A DNA stretch of 64,000 nucleotides from positions 8,679,974 to 8,743,973 of the forward strand of contig CM030716.1 in the NCBI GenBank assembly GCA_017979445.1. The letters run 5' to 3'. Numbering within the stretch: the first letter of the stretch is position 1; each line of letters begins with the position of its first letter. Below, in pieces: positions 1-12,857 of this stretch. Below the pieces are notes generated by a model. It saw only the letters and a program-made list of their open reading frames with translations. It did not search any database and was not told the DNA's origin. The translations under genes were made by a program, and so were the position numbers. Source of the stretch: Akebia trifoliata. Taxonomy: Eukaryota; Streptophyta; Magnoliopsida; Ranunculales; Lardizabalaceae.

Positions 1-658
1 AAGCCTCAATGTAGGGTTGAGCATAAGCGTTGGACCTTCCCATTCTTTACCTTCTCTATCTCCCCCTCTCTTTATTTCTATTATTTTAACAAGCCCGTAA
101 GTGTAATGTTCCCCCTCCCTTACCTCCAGTAGATTGGATTTCGGTTCGATCGAAAATATAGGGGTTGTAATCACTTTTAATAAAAAAGAAAAAGAATCGT
201 TTTAAAATCCCTTCCCCAAACAACTTGTTTTGAGGCAATCGGTAGTCGGGTCCTTCTCAACCCATATGAATGGGCCTACAACCATTAGCCAACACGTTTC
301 AAAAAAATATGTTGTTTTCGAGGTCAAATTTCTATAAGGATCATTTCCTTCAATGAGATGATCCCTATAGTTCGAGCCGATAATAAATCCCTTCTTAGGG
401 TACAAATCGTCAATCATGCGACTCTTTTATTTTATTTATTTCAAAATGACCAAGTTACTTACGAGGTTATGACCAATTGGTAGAGAGAATGGGGTTTTTA
501 ACACCTTTCCTTTTCTCAAATCGAAACCGCTTACTTAGATCTTAGGTGAATTAGTATTTTATCCGTACGGGAGTCACTAAACGCCAAAATAACACTTTTT
601 TCTAAAAATACACTCTGGGTGACCATTCACACCCTTTTACAAAAATGAATGGTGACTC
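1..658 (+). repeat. Partial gypsy-type LTR (3' portion) with PBS-like end
   Basis: The stretch resembles the last part of the LTR at 6316-8163: both have a late block ending in a 'CCATTCACACCC' motif followed by an A-rich run. It ends near 647 and is followed by TGGTGACTCC (648-657), close to the TGGCGACTCC primer-binding site seen at 16151 after a better-defined LTR. The left end lies outside the window. No host gene is visible. The family assignment (Ty3/gypsy, Tat/Ogre-like) is inferred from the PBS-like motif. Confidence 0.45.
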
Positions 659-659
659 C

Positions 660-1590
660 AAATCCTTATGAAGGTGATCTTTGAAAATCAAAAATCACAT
701 ATCTACACTCCCTATGTTATGGAACTTTCATCAAATACCACATTTCTATTAAGGATTTTCTTCTTTTAATCAGATCCCAAAACTTGAATCCCTTCATTCA
801 CTTCTTAAATCTGAGTAAGATGCACGCAAGTGACTTTAATTGCAATTTATTTCTATTGTCACTAGTAATGGTAATATATTTTTTGCATCTGAGCACCTTC
901 AATGTAAAATAGTCAACTTCTTTGCCCATCCATACCTCTTCGACACATTTAGACTCAAGTAACTTTGATGGTGATCGATTAACCAAATAACAAGCATGGT
1001 TAATCGATTTTGTCCAAAATAGTTTGACCAACCCACATGTAGCCTCATGCATCTTTCCTTTTCCATGAGAGTTCTATTTATCCTTTTGGCTATGCCATTT
1101 TGTTGAAGATTTTTCTTCACGGTGAAATGTCTTGTGATGCATTTTATTTGCAAAACTTCAAGAACTTGCCATTTTGTACTCACTCCCATTGTCGTTTCTT
1201 AAGTATTTATTTTTTTCCCACTTGATTTTCTACTTCATCTTTCCATTCCACAAACTTGGAAAAGACTTTGGATTTCTCCTTCATAAAGTAGACTCAAACA
1301 TTTTTGAAAAATCATCCATGAAAGTGACAAAGTAGTGAGCTCTACCTTTGGATTTAGTAGGTGCGGGCCCCCACACATCGAAATGAATGTAGTTTAATAA
1401 TCCTTTACTTTTGATGTCTTTATTTGTAATCTTGAACAATACTTCATTTTGCTTTCTCATCACACAAAATTTGCAAAATTCTAGTTAGCATGTTTCAACA
1501 CCCTTCAAGAATTTTCATTGGTGTAACTCTTGTATTGCTCTTTCACTCATATGGCCAAGTCTTAAGTGTCAAAGTTGAGTTTCATCCTTA
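660..1590 (-). pseudogene. Degraded Ty1/copia integrase region, downstream half
   Basis: Reading the minus strand, the frames give in order the pre-integrase motif 'LRLGHMSERAIQ' near 1540, the integrase start 'YIHFDVWGPAPT' near 1380, 'VTFMDDFSK' near 1320, 'LRNDNGSEY' near 1195, and the 'QQNGIAKRINRTLMEK' block near 1080, then 'HACYLVNRSPS' near 990. These are standard integrase landmarks of plant copia elements. Several stops and frameshifts break it. Reverse transcriptase is not found downstream; the copy stops near 660 against the partial LTR. It continues upstream at 4240-5546 after an inserted LINE. Confidence 0.85.
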
Positions 1591-4249
1591 CTAGAATTTT
1601 TTGATAAGTAAAAATTGATTCATTATAAAGGATAGTCGAGTAGACTAGCCTAAAGAGATACAAGAGTGAGAATAAAGGAAAAAAAAACAAGGAAAAAAGA
1701 GAAGTAAAAAAAAATAGCACCCCTCAAAGAGGCTCTAGAATACAAACTAGGTCCCAACACAAAAGGAAGTTCTCAAAGAAAATGCCCTTGAACTGCTTGA
1801 ATAACCTTTCCAACAAGAAGAAAAGCCCAAAAATTGAGAAAGTAATATCTTGGATAGTGCCTTCTTTGTTCTCAAATATCCTACTGTTCTGCTTTTTCCA
1901 AAGAGTCCAACATAGGACAAAGGGAAAAAGGTTCCATATGATTCGCTTGGACATTATAAAGGAAGTACCCCATTTGAGCCAAGAATGGAACAACTCTCTA
2001 AAAGTGGAAGGGAAGCAGTCTACTAGGCCAAACAAGAAGATGAAGTGGACCCACACTGAACTCACGACGGAGCAATGGATAAGAATGTGATTTGCCGATT
2101 CCCCATCAAGTCTACAAATACAAAAATAGTTTGGTAAGGAGAACCCCCTCTTAATAATCTTGGATGGTATTTTACCATACCACATAAAAGGGTCGAACCT
2201 AACTTGGTTTTGGGTAGCATAAAAGTCAACATGCATAGAGGAGACCAAGAACTTCCCATCCCTTATGCCACACCAAATACATGAATCTACTAAATCCCCA
2301 TTGAAAGTTGTATTCGCCAATCACTGGATTAAGTTGCCAATACTATTTAGCTCCCAATCGTTAAAGGCTTTTATAAACCTGAAGTCCCAATCACTAGCAC
2401 CTTCAACATTACTTCCAGGGTTCACTATCGATTGCCCCATTTTGTAGGAAATCATGTACAACTCCAGAAATTGATCTTTGAGAGGAGAGTCACTGCCTCA
2501 ACAATCCTCCCAAAAATGAACTCTCTTACCCCTTCCAACCTTAAACTTCACTTTCTTGTGAAACTTCGAAAACTTTTAAAAATACCCCTCCACAACCCAC
2601 AACCATACAATCCTTTAGCTGCCCCACTTTCCCATCCCAAACCATTCACCCTAAACTTCTCAAATAAGATGTCTTTCCACAAGCTACCATCCTCTTCCCC
2701 AAGCCTCCATAACCATTTGCTAAGACGTGCCGAATTCGTATGTCCAAACTTCCTAATACCCAGGCCTCCAAACTTCTTAGGTGCATATTTTATCCCATCT
2801 CACCATATGAAACTTTCTCTTTTCATCTTTATTGTGCCAAAATAAGTTCCAACAGAGCCTTTCTATTTTAGTTCCCACACTCCTTAGAAGGGAGAAGGAG
2901 CAAAATTAATTCAGAATGGTTGCTAGTCTGCTTTTGATTAGAACTAATTTCTCGCATTTGGATAAGTGTTTTGCTTTCTACGTTGATAGTCTTTTCTCAA
3001 TCCTTTCAATCAGTGGGTCCCATATAGTTTTGCACGGATATTCTGCCCCAATGGAGGCCCATGTAAGAAGTTGGCAACATACCCACTTGAAACCCCACCA
3101 AGGCTGCCACCAACTCCACCTCCAAAATACTACCAATAGGGAACATCTTACCCTTTTGCAAGTTCATCGACAAATCAGAAACAATATGGAAGCACCCAAG
3201 GATACCTAAAAGAACTGGTACCTCCCTATTCGTGAAGTCCAAGAAAACCAATATTTCGTCTGCAAACTGAAGGTGAGAGATGGAATGACCAATGGTTGAA
3301 ACTCTAAACCCAGATAAGTCTCCATTCAATTTTGTTTTTGTTATCATTTTACCTAAAGCTTCAAACACAACAATAAAGAGAAATGGAGATAGAGGGTCCC
3401 TTTGGCGTAAACCCTTTGAACTCTTAAATAACCCATCTGGCGACCCATTGATCAATATCAAGAAGGTAAGAGTTGTAACACATTTCATCACTCATTAGAT
3501 CCATTTATTACCAAACCCCATACAACATAACATATAGAGAAGAAAATTCCAATTAGCATGATCGTACACCCTTTCCTAGTCAATATTACACACCAACCTA
3601 GGGGTCCCTTACTTCTTCTTAGAATCAATACATTTTTCTTCCCACCTCTCATTGATAAATTCTATAAAGTTTGGACGTGATAACCACATAATTTTTAATC
3701 GAAACAGAATGGGTCGCCTACAAACTAGGTCTGCAACCAGAGTAACTGAACAATGGTTCGTCATGGGGTTAGGCATTGTTTTTTGAACCAGACTACAAAA
3801 AAGATAAGTCCCACTCAGAAGAAACCAAGAATTGACTGTTTTCAACCTGTCGAGTAGGCCCATACACCCCAGTGAAAATCTAGTCCACCACCTCACCCAC
3901 ACACTTGGCAAGCATAGAAACAAAGAAAACCCCAATTAACTCTTCTTCTACCGAGATAAAATTCTTATTCCACATAACTATAACACCCCCTAAGGTACCT
4001 ATCGATAGCAGAAAACTCTAGTTGATATTAAAGCCCCATAGTTCTTCAATAGTTTTGTAATTAGCAACTTCTAGCTTAAATTCCTGCAGTGCCTCTAAGT
4101 AGGGGTTGGACTGAACGATCATAACTTTAATCACAGACCTTTTCTCACTGTCATTGAGCCCCTGAACATTCAAGACAAGAATTTACAATATATTAGGAAC
4201 CTTACTTTTTCTCATGGGCTTCCTATCAACTCTAGCTTGCTAGAATTTT
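1591..4249 (-). mobile_element. LINE (L1-type) inserted in the copia, internally deleted
   Basis: On the minus strand the order is: endonuclease motifs 'LNVQGLND' (about 4165) and 'GVYGPTRQ' (about 3860); reverse transcriptase with 'NGSPDGLFKSSKGLRQRDP' and 'FADE' where FADD is usual (3006-3491); an RT-downstream block 'GGLGIRKFG' (about 2760); and a zinc-finger-RT domain (1724-2320). CTAGAATTTT occurs at both borders (1591-1600 and 4240-4249), a 10-bp target-site duplication, and the 3' end at 1601 has an A-rich tail on the minus strand. At about 2.65 kb it is far shorter than a full plant LINE. The rest of the endonuclease and the start of RT are missing, with many stops, so it is dead. Confidence 0.85.
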
Positions 4250-5546
4250 CCTCTGTGGCTATTGCAACTCCACTTAGAATTGTGTTCCTGGAAACTTGTA
4301 GAAGTTAGTTGCAAGTTTCGCACCTCTCATTATCACCATGGCTCCCTTAGACACCTTGAGTGCTCCATCCTTTATTGAGAATGAATATCTTGAGTCGAGT
4401 ATGCCTTAGGATTTCAAATTCTTCTTGAATGCCGAGACATGCTTCACACTACCCAAGGTTCTAATAACCTTGTCATACATTCTTATCTTCATGGTATCAG
4501 TTCAAATGACTTTGCATACCGTATTGTTACCCATTAAAACATCTCCACCATCATGAGGTTCATAGGATTCAAAATAATTACAATTGGAACACATATGAAA
4601 AATATACTCGAAATCTAAAATCTAAGAGTTGGATGTGAGATTACTCGCAAATGTCGTTAAGAGCACTTTATCGCTTTTCGATGCTTTTTCTTGTCGTGGA
4701 GCATAACTCAGCTTTCTTTCCTTCTTTTATCTCCGCTTCCTATTTTCTACAATATCTTTTGTAATGTCACTTCTTTTCGCAATGATAATACTCCATTTCT
4801 TTCTTACTTCTAGATTTGGATTTACAATTTTTTCCTTCGGATTTTTTTTTTCTCTTTTGTTCAGCTTCACTCACTTGAACCCTCTGTAATGAGTCTTTCC
4901 CTTTGAACATCCTTCTCATTTAACTTATTCATGGTCACGTGAGAGATAAGGTCTTAAACCACCTCCTCAAACGTGATGGTTTCTTTGCCAAATATGAGAG
5001 TAGTTTGAAAGTGTTTGAAGGAATTAGGAAGTGATCTAAATAAAAGCAATACTTTGTCTTCTTCTTCGAACTTCACGTTTACCTTCAACAAATCACTAAA
5101 ACACTGATTGAACGTGTTCAAGTACTCCATGATGTTTTATCCCTCATCCATCCTTAAGCCATAAAGTTGGTCTTTAAGGAATAGCTTATTGGACAAAGTC
5201 TTCCCCATGTAAAGCTTCTCAAGCTTTTTTCATGTTATTTTTAGTCTTTTCTTTCATAACGTTGTACATGACTTCATCGAAAATATGTAAGTCATTAAAA
5301 CTATTAGGCTTCAAATCCAACTCTTCCAATGTCTCATTAGACATCCTATCCAACTTCGCTTCAATGCCTCGAATGCAATTATGAAGCTCTTATTGGATAA
5401 GAATATTCCTTATCTTTCTTTGTCACATTGTAAAGTTTGATTTTCCATCAAGTGACTTCACCCCACCAAAAATTTTGATCATTCTTGTGCCCTTTTTTGT
5501 CATTGCAAACCCCCTAGATAACCTATGTATTGGTACATCTTATTGT
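4240..5546 (-). pseudogene. Degraded Ty1/copia gag and protease region, upstream half
   Basis: Minus-strand frames show gag: 'FGGVKSLDG' near 5460, 'YMGKTLSNKLFLKDQLYGLR' near 5190, and 'LFRSLPNSFKHFQTT' near 5020. A damaged CCHC knuckle lies near 4780, then the protease region 'HMCSNCNYFESYEPHDGGD' near 4560 and pre-integrase 'ILDSRYSFSIKDG' near 4390. The aspartate of the protease signature is not clear and a stop precedes it. Stops and frameshifts occur throughout. The reading order joins 660-1590 across the LINE, so both halves are one old element transcribed leftwards. Confidence 0.85.
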
Positions 5547-6111
5547 GTATGTGAACACATTTGTAAAGTTCACTTAGTAATTTGATCAAACACCTATTGG
5601 ATATTTCACGAAACACCTTGTATGTCACACCTTCCAATACCTTGTTTGATAATGGCAATGAAGAACAACCCAACTAATAGTAGCAAATGCAATGAAGATA
5701 AACAACTACACAAAGAAAAAGCAAGTACACAATACTCACAATACGAGATTTTACGTGATTCATCCAAAAGTTACGTCCACGGAGGTATGAGTATTGGATA
5801 TTGATTTCACTATGAAGAAAATGGGGCAAATCGATATATGGAAACACTTCTATTACTTATTTTCACCTTTTTCTAGATCTCAATCTTCCCAAACTTTTTA
5901 ACCTCTCCTCTCTAGGTTTTCTTTCTTTCTTTACTCTCGTATCTAGAAAAGACTTAGTTACAACAAAAGAAAATAAAAACCCATTTTGAAGCACTACATA
6001 AATGGGTCACTTACATAAGTTACAAACCCAATTCAAATTACCTTAGACGGACTCAAAAATATATACACATAATTGGACCAAGCTTAATTGATTTTGAGTC
6101 ATACTTTATAA
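5547..6111 (-). repeat. 5' LTR of the old copia
   Basis: This stretch aligns by eye along its length with 48383-48871, which lies next to another copia remnant. Shared landmarks include the block around 5560-5640, the block around 5760-5800, and the end with 'GAGTCATACTT' at 6096-6106. On the minus strand it would precede gag. No tRNA-iMet primer-binding site is readable at its lower edge, so the boundary near 5547 is approximate. Confidence 0.55.
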
Positions 6112-6315
6112 CAGAAAGAGCGTAAAACAATGTGATCATTTCTTAAGTATGAGTTTCAAAAATTGTATTTAGCAATAATTTATCAGGAAATACATATAAG
6201 CTTAAATCGTGTAGTTTATTTCTTAGCATTTTATGTTTCCATCTCAGGTGGGGTTCTTTTGTATCCTCGTGAATTTCAAATTATCCTTATAATATATATA
6301 TATATATACTGTAGT

Positions 6316-8163
6316 TGTAGACACCCTAATTTGCACGAACCCACTAGAAGAAGTTCAAATTGTGATAGTTCGATTAAAGGTCCAAAACCCTTCAATGAGC
6401 CCACGTTACATAATAATTGCCACTTGGCACTTTTTTCATGTATACATAAACACATACATTATGATACATGCATCATTGCCCAAACCTTGTCCTTAGTCTA
6501 TCCATACAATCTTATCCAATTTCATACCCACTCCCCTAACCCATAAATCGATTCAACTTCATATCCAACCCATTCTCCATTAACCAATCCATTATCTATC
6601 TCCTAACCCAAATATCAAAATCCAAACTATCATGAGCCCATAACCTAAGTTCCAAAACCAAAATTCAATGCCAAGCCTATTCTCTTAAAGGGGACATATT
6701 GTGGTCTCTCATAAGCCCCTAATGCCCAATGTTCCAACCTAATTATAAAGTCAACTCCCCTGAGAAACCTAAGAATACCCTTCTCAAAAAGTAAGGTAAA
6801 ACAAAAAATGTACTTTAGCCTTTGATAAAAATCCTTAAAGTTTAGAGAACTTTTAGTCCTGCCCCCAAAAGGTAAGAATCCTCAGGTACATACATAAAAC
6901 TCTCACATTAGTTCATTTCAAATATATATATATTTATCTACCATTGCTTTTGGGGATATTTATAATAGAATCAAAGTCTATTTTTTACCTAATACTTCAC
7001 TTTTACACATGTCACTCTCTTATTTATCTTTCTAAAAATACTTTTGTTCTCTTACCTCTATTTACTAAAAAATCAAAGACCAAAAATATATTTAAGATTA
7101 CCCTCATAAAGATATAAAATTCTAAAAGAAACAACAAAAACCTCATGTTTATGCTCTTTATTTCTAGGGTGGATCACTTAATCCCTAAAAGTTAGCTAAA
7201 AACTCTATAAATAACCCTATTTCCTATAAGTAATTCATATTCTCAACTCTCCATCTCTCAACCTTAAATTATATCAAAATCCCTATTTAACTCTTTCAAT
7301 CATCTCTCAACCTTCTCTAAATCTTCAAGCTTTCAAACAAAAATCATCACTCACCTCTTACTTCCAACACTTAGCTTAAACTCTTAACTTTAAGTCATGC
7401 TCAAGATAATCTCATTTAAGACTATCAAGGGATAACGTGGGTTATGATTTAGTTTTATTTTAAGTTTGCATCTTCTTTTTCTATTTCTCTCTATTTTTTT
7501 AAAACCTTTAGGATGTAATGGAAAATCCTCATTCATCTCGAGTAGGTTGAACTTCAACCTTGGGTATGGAATACTTGTGATGATTTGGTAGAAAGGATGG
7601 AGATTGAAGTTTTTTTAACCAATTCCTCTTTTATGCATCATAATATACACTATGCACACATATCATACATGCTTAGCCATGATGAAGGAATGTGTAACTC
7701 TCTTGATAGTGTTGAAACACTAAATTTTTAGCTAAGCATGCATGCATCAAGGTTGTAAATTTAAGGGGATTTTATCCATAGAATCTATCTAAAATCCTAA
7801 ACTAATATTCTAACTCATGTAAAAGGTGATGACTCCATAGGATATTTTTCATGTCAATACTAACATTGAATCTTCTTTTAAAGATGTGCATATCCATCAT
7901 GTGCACACACCCACTTCATACATCTCATACATTTTTATTATTTTGTTAACTATTCAAAATGGCCAAATTTAAAAAGATAACCACTTTAGATGGAGAGAAG
8001 AAGGTGCCTAATACCTTTCTCATTCTCTAGCCGAATCCTCTTACCTAAATCTTAGGTAGGCCATATCTTTTCTATGAATAAAAGTCACTACAATGCCATG
8101 AAAAATGAAATTTTTAAAAAATTGATTTGGGTGCCCATTCACACCCATTTCTTAAAAAAAAAA
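6316..8163 (+). repeat. Gypsy-type LTR (about 1.85 kb)
   Basis: It begins TGTAGACACCC, the same start as the LTR at 14671, and has a TATA box (TATAAATA, 7206-7213) in the expected promoter position of an LTR. It ends in an A-run followed by TTGGCAACTC (8163 onward), a diverged copy of the PBS-like motif after the other LTRs. No partner LTR or gag-pol was found in the following sequence, so this is a truncated element or a decayed LTR. The five bases before it (GTAGT) have no convincing repeat downstream. Confidence 0.6.
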
Positions 8164-8515
8164 TGTTGGCAACTCTAAACAAAGTAGCATTGAGGTTCAA
8201 CAATGAATATCTCATGTCTACAGTAGGAGATGATGCAAGCAATTCAATCTTATGAAAGACATAACATCTTTGTTTTCTATTTCTAATAGATTGTCCACTT
8301 GTTTAAAAAAAAGTTCTGTATAAAGTTTGAGGCAACTTAGTTAAAATTTGGCTTGCTTAAGAAATTAGGATTATATTAGAAATACAATTTCTAAATAAAA
8401 TTAATGCTACTAAATTTGGTTGCTTTCCCATGATAGCAATATTACATACATAGCTAAAAGAGGTACATCCCACACTCTCACCCCCTACTTGACACCGTGT
8501 GATGCTCGTAAAAAG
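8164..8515. other. Unassigned 350 bases between LTR and TRIM
   Basis: I see no gene. The first bases may be internal sequence of the preceding gypsy-type element, beginning with the PBS-like motif; the rest is AT-rich and unrecognised. Confidence 0.4.
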
Positions 8516-9480
8516 TGAAAATTTTGGATTTTTTTGAGAATTCTTGGATGATAATTACATTTGGTCATTGAGTTTATATAGATTGAAACATCCACCAATA
8601 TAGAAAGATAATCAATCAATCCAATATTCTAATATACCTAATTGATACTAATTGATGGAAATCTAATATCTTCAAGATATGTGATGCGATACACCGTAGC
8701 AATGATATAGTGTATCTCGTGCTCATTATTATAATGCATACACCTTAACTCTAATACCCTCTCGTAATTGCAGTCCTTTAGATAAAGACTATGTACTTGA
8801 TTATATAAACTATTAGTTTTTGATCCAATGAAGAAGTTGAAGATGGATTGCCGTAAGGTCCAACCATGCTTCATGGTGGTCACCACCTATCTATGAAGAC
8901 CATCACTGTCGCATCCCACTCATTTTTGAGTCTGTTGAAGCTGGTGGCCCACTAAATCCGATCTGTAATGATCTCTCACAAAAGCGTAGAAATATGGATC
9001 GTGATATTTAAATATAAGAACTCTCATTGAAGAATTTTTAAATAAAATAAAAATTGAGATTGTGAAGCATTAACGTGTGAAGTAGGGAGGTTTGTAGAAA
9101 TATAGGGAAATGAAGGATTTTTATTGAGAAAAAGAACTAAATACTAATAAAGGGAACAAAATGATTTAGGTTCGGCACACCAAGCTCAATGTGCTCAATG
9201 GAGCTTGAGCTCTGATACCATGAATAATTTGGATTATTTTGAGGATTCTTGGATGATGATTACATTTGGTCATTGGGTTTATATAGATTGAAACATCGAC
9301 CAATATAGAAAGACAATCAATAAGTCCAATATTCAAATATACCTAATTGATACTAATTGAACTTATTTGTTGCAAATCTAATATCTTCAAGATATGTGAT
9401 GAGATACACGATAGCATTGATATAGTGTATCTCATGCACATTATTATAATCTATACACCTTATCTCTATTAGAGAGCGCA
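8516..9480 (-). mobile_element. TRIM-like miniature LTR retrotransposon
   Basis: Two direct repeats, about 8516-8772 and 9221-9480, flank a 450-bp interior. Each begins TG and ends CA. Immediately beside the right-hand repeat, at 9209-9220, is GCTCTGATACCA, the complement of the copia-type initiator-Met tRNA primer-binding site TGGTATCAGAGC, so the element is transcribed leftwards. The total of 965 bp with about 258-bp LTRs fits terminal-repeat retrotransposons in miniature. No protein motif is seen inside. No target duplication is visible, and a polypurine tract is weak. Confidence 0.65.
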
Positions 9481-9865
9481 CTCACACGTATGTTATTTAG
9501 GTTTGGATACCAACAATATGAGGTTACATTCATTACAAATCAATATATTTCAAGGTACATCAGCTAAAGTTTATTATTTTGATCATGTTAATCGTGTAAT
9601 GATTGTGTCAGTTTATAGACTTCTTTTTTCCACTTCAATGATTCATATTTGTTGTATATTTCCCAATAGACTGCCTTAAGAGTTTGTGGATTACGTTGGG
9701 GGTACTTGTGATCTCCAGCTCTTGTATTGGCTCTTTGAATTCAAGACAGAACCCAATACTTTTAGGTTGATTAAGCATGTTTAAAGTCTTATATCAACAA
9801 AATTTTCATTCCTCTTAAACTTTGTGTTCGTAAGTTTTTTATGTGTAAGATTCTGTAATTTATAG

Positions 9866-12401
9866 ATTGCAGAGACTTCTTCAGTAGATCCCTATTTGTT
9901 GTCGGAGAGATTGGGGGAAACGATTATGCCTACTTTGCTATTAAAGGAATGAGTTTTGAAGAGATTCGGACCTATGTACCTTCAGTCATCAATGTTATAT
10001 CCAAAGCAATCCAGGTGAGCACAAAAGCAAAATTGATATAAATAAAATGTTGTCTTATTGTTCTATATAGCATGCAGTTTGCCCACATTGTTGTCCATTA
10101 TTGACACATTTGGAAATTATATTTCTTTAAGAACTCTACTATCAAACATCACTCTTCATCGAGCTAAGGGTTGAGATGGAAAGATGTTTCCTCTGGATAC
10201 ATTATCTTTACAGATCGACATGACGTCAAACATTTCAAAAAAAATATCCAGATTTGTATACTAAGGGAATTCCCTTTGTAAATACTTTTTTCTTTATCAA
10301 TATATCTTTGCTTGCTAAGGGGGAAAACAAGAAGCTTCAAAGTATACATTATACAAATAGAAAATGTTTACTCTTGTATTGCTAGAAGGCCAGTAAAAGT
10401 GGTTCAACATGCAACAAATTTATTTTCCAAAAACAGCCCCCATATTTTAAATCATAAAAACAAACCCTAATATATTACATGATAAAATATGATACAAAAT
10501 TAAATTATCTAGTTGAAATTTTTTAAAATACTTTTAAAATAATTATAAAGTTTTTTAATCATGCATAAATTTTAATTTTTTTTGCATTAAATGTGACTTT
10601 TCACATGCCATTTGCTAGTTGACATTAAACCTATATAATTAACTTTACTGAGCATTTCCTACCAATCTAAGAATTTTTATTAGTGTTTTAAAAAGAATAC
10701 TAAATCAGTACAAAACAATTGTAAGGAACAGGTAAAATAAATTACCAAACTGGATCATTGTCATGAATCAAAAAACTTATGCTAAATTAAATGAAAACAT
10801 TAAAATGAATCTATATATACATATGCATGAGCTGTTGGATATGAGATTAGGCATCGTTACTCATAATCTCTATTGATGTCATCTTCTTCTTCTTGTAAAA
10901 AGAAATTGATCAAACAAGGGGCCCATACGCTCATGGTCGCGGGAGATTTTCCAATTGGATGCTCTGCGGTATTTCTCACAAAATTTCAAAGCCAAAACAA
11001 GGAACTCTACAACCCAAAAACAGGTTGTTTGAAATGGTTAAACGAATTTTCCAAGTATCACAACAATCTTCTTAAGAAGGAGTTGGGTAGATTGCGAAAG
11101 CTACATCCTCATACCATCATCATCTACGCTGATTACTACAATGCTGCCATGCACTTTTATCGCTCTCCAATTCAATTCGGTGCGTACTCCAACCTTCGTT
11201 TGAGATATATTTTTTAATTATTCAATTAAGAAATTATTTGATATTATAGAGAGTTGTTGTTTTAATTGAGGATTTAGGAAAGATAAATTTTTATATTGAT
11301 TAAATGATCGAAAAGTCATCAATCAAATTGAGTTTTGATTGAAGGACTAGGGGTGCAACTTGGTTCGGTTGGGTTCAATGGGTTGCCAATATTCTATAAA
11401 AATGTAAGTAACAGTTTTAACAAAAGAACAAACATATAATAAACAAAAAATTTCATAAAATAAATCACTAATCTATCCATAAGAAGTCATTAGTTTACCC
11501 ATAAAAGATCATTAATTTATGTCCCAACTCCTAAAATAATCCATAATAATTATTATCTACATTTATATTTATTTATGGGAAGTGTTCGGAGGCCCTAAAG
11601 AGAGCCATACAATTTTCAAAATAGAGGTTAGAAGTTTCAGAATGGTCTAATTTTTCATGATGATGGCCTCTCTGGTGAAAACTACTTTCAATCATGGACC
11701 ATCCTATTTTTGTAAACTACTTTGATAGGGCTAGAAGTTTCAGAATGGGTTGGTTTTTGGTGAGGATGATCTATTCATCATAGAGATCACCCTCACAAAA
11801 AAAATCAGCTCATTTTGAAACTTCTAACCCATAGATTGAAAATATGTTTGGCACGCTTTAGGGCCTTGAACGCCACCCTTTATTCATGGCATAAGGGTTC
11901 GGTTCTCAGTTTGAATTGGACCAAGTTGCAGCCTATGTTGGACTACGGAAGGAAGAGCCAAAAGTTAAGAGGATTTGATGATGGGCCTGAATGGTTATTA
12001 TAATGCATGGGTGTTTTTCTATAGTCGTTGTGGATCATCATAATATTGTCTTCTGAAATAGTCTCCTATTAAATAATGTGACCTCTTTAATATAATTTAT
12101 AAAGGGCCCTGATTGGACTTTCAGCACTAAGTACTCAAAGACTCAAAAGTGGATTATCACATCATCTTTTATGGTTTCAGGCTTTTCGAAGGGGGCACTT
12201 ACAGTCTGTTGTGGAGGGGGCGGTCCATATAATTTCAACTCATCAGTTTTGTGTGGAAATAGAGGTTCCACAGTCTGTGACGACCCATCCTTGAATGCCA
12301 ACTGGGATGGCCGTCACCTAACGGAAGCAGCATATAAAACAATTGCCACTAGTTTATTATATAAATCCTATACCATTCCACCAATTAACATCTCTTGTTA
12401 A
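9866..12401 (+). pseudogene. GDSL esterase/lipase pseudogene, exons 3-5 only
   Basis: Three exons match exons 3-5 of the intact gene at 44789-56002: 9866-10014 (oxyanion block III, 'GEIGGNDY'), 10903-11179 ('GCLKWLNEFSKYHN', 'ADYYNAAM') and 12181-12401 ('CCGGGGPYN', then 'NWDGRHLTEAAY' with the catalytic Asp and His). Splice sites are GT-AG and in phase, and no stop lies inside these exons. The signal peptide, the nucleophilic serine block (GDSL) and block II are missing, because homology to the parent begins inside intron 2. Upstream sequence is a TRIM element instead. It cannot encode an active esterase; whether it is transcribed is unknown. Its intron 4 holds one old fold-back element. Confidence 0.88.
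11577..11878. mobile_element. Mutator-like fold-back MITE, shared by both duplicates
   Basis: 302 bp with terminal inverted repeats starting GGGAAGTGTTCGGAGGCCC and ending in a matching inverted arm (CTTTAGGGCCTTGAACGCC). It has the internal hairpin family signature 'CAGCTCATTTTGAAACTTCTAACCC'-like at its right arm. It is flanked by TTTATTTAT and TTTATTCAT, a 9-bp target duplication with one change. The orthologous element in copy 2 (52678-55361) has a perfect 9-bp duplication, so insertion predates the segmental duplication. Confidence 0.8.
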
Positions 12402-12857
12402 GTACCAACAGGGGATGTTGGGTGTGTTTGATTTTGTTCCATGTAGGCTACATTCAAATATGATTGCTTGATGGATGTCTCATTAGTCTTTCTAAAGGAA
12501 AATATGTGTGATGACAATGTTACTCTCTTCAAAGAAATTCACGCCTAAAGCTACAATCGATAGATGCACACAGATGAATAACACATTGCACCCATGTAAC
12601 AATGCCCAATAATCACGAACTATTTGTTCAACGTTTTATGCATCCAAAAACTTGAAACCCACATTTGGAATAATACACCAAAATTATGCAGCATCAACCG
12701 ACAGAAAAAACCATGGTGCTGAAACGTAAGGTGACGAAGGGTCTTGTGACAACCTTGACTCAAGCTGTCAAGCTATATTTGCACTATTATTATCTTCGGT
12801 GTTGTGCCGAAGGTTTGTGCCGCCAAAAAGTCACAATGCTGATTTAGCCATGGCCAA
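12402..12857. other. 3' flank of the GDSL pseudogene
   Basis: This holds the former 3' untranslated and downstream sequence, conserved in copy 2 at 56003-56459. No further gene, tRNA or clear transposon end is visible. Confidence 0.5.
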
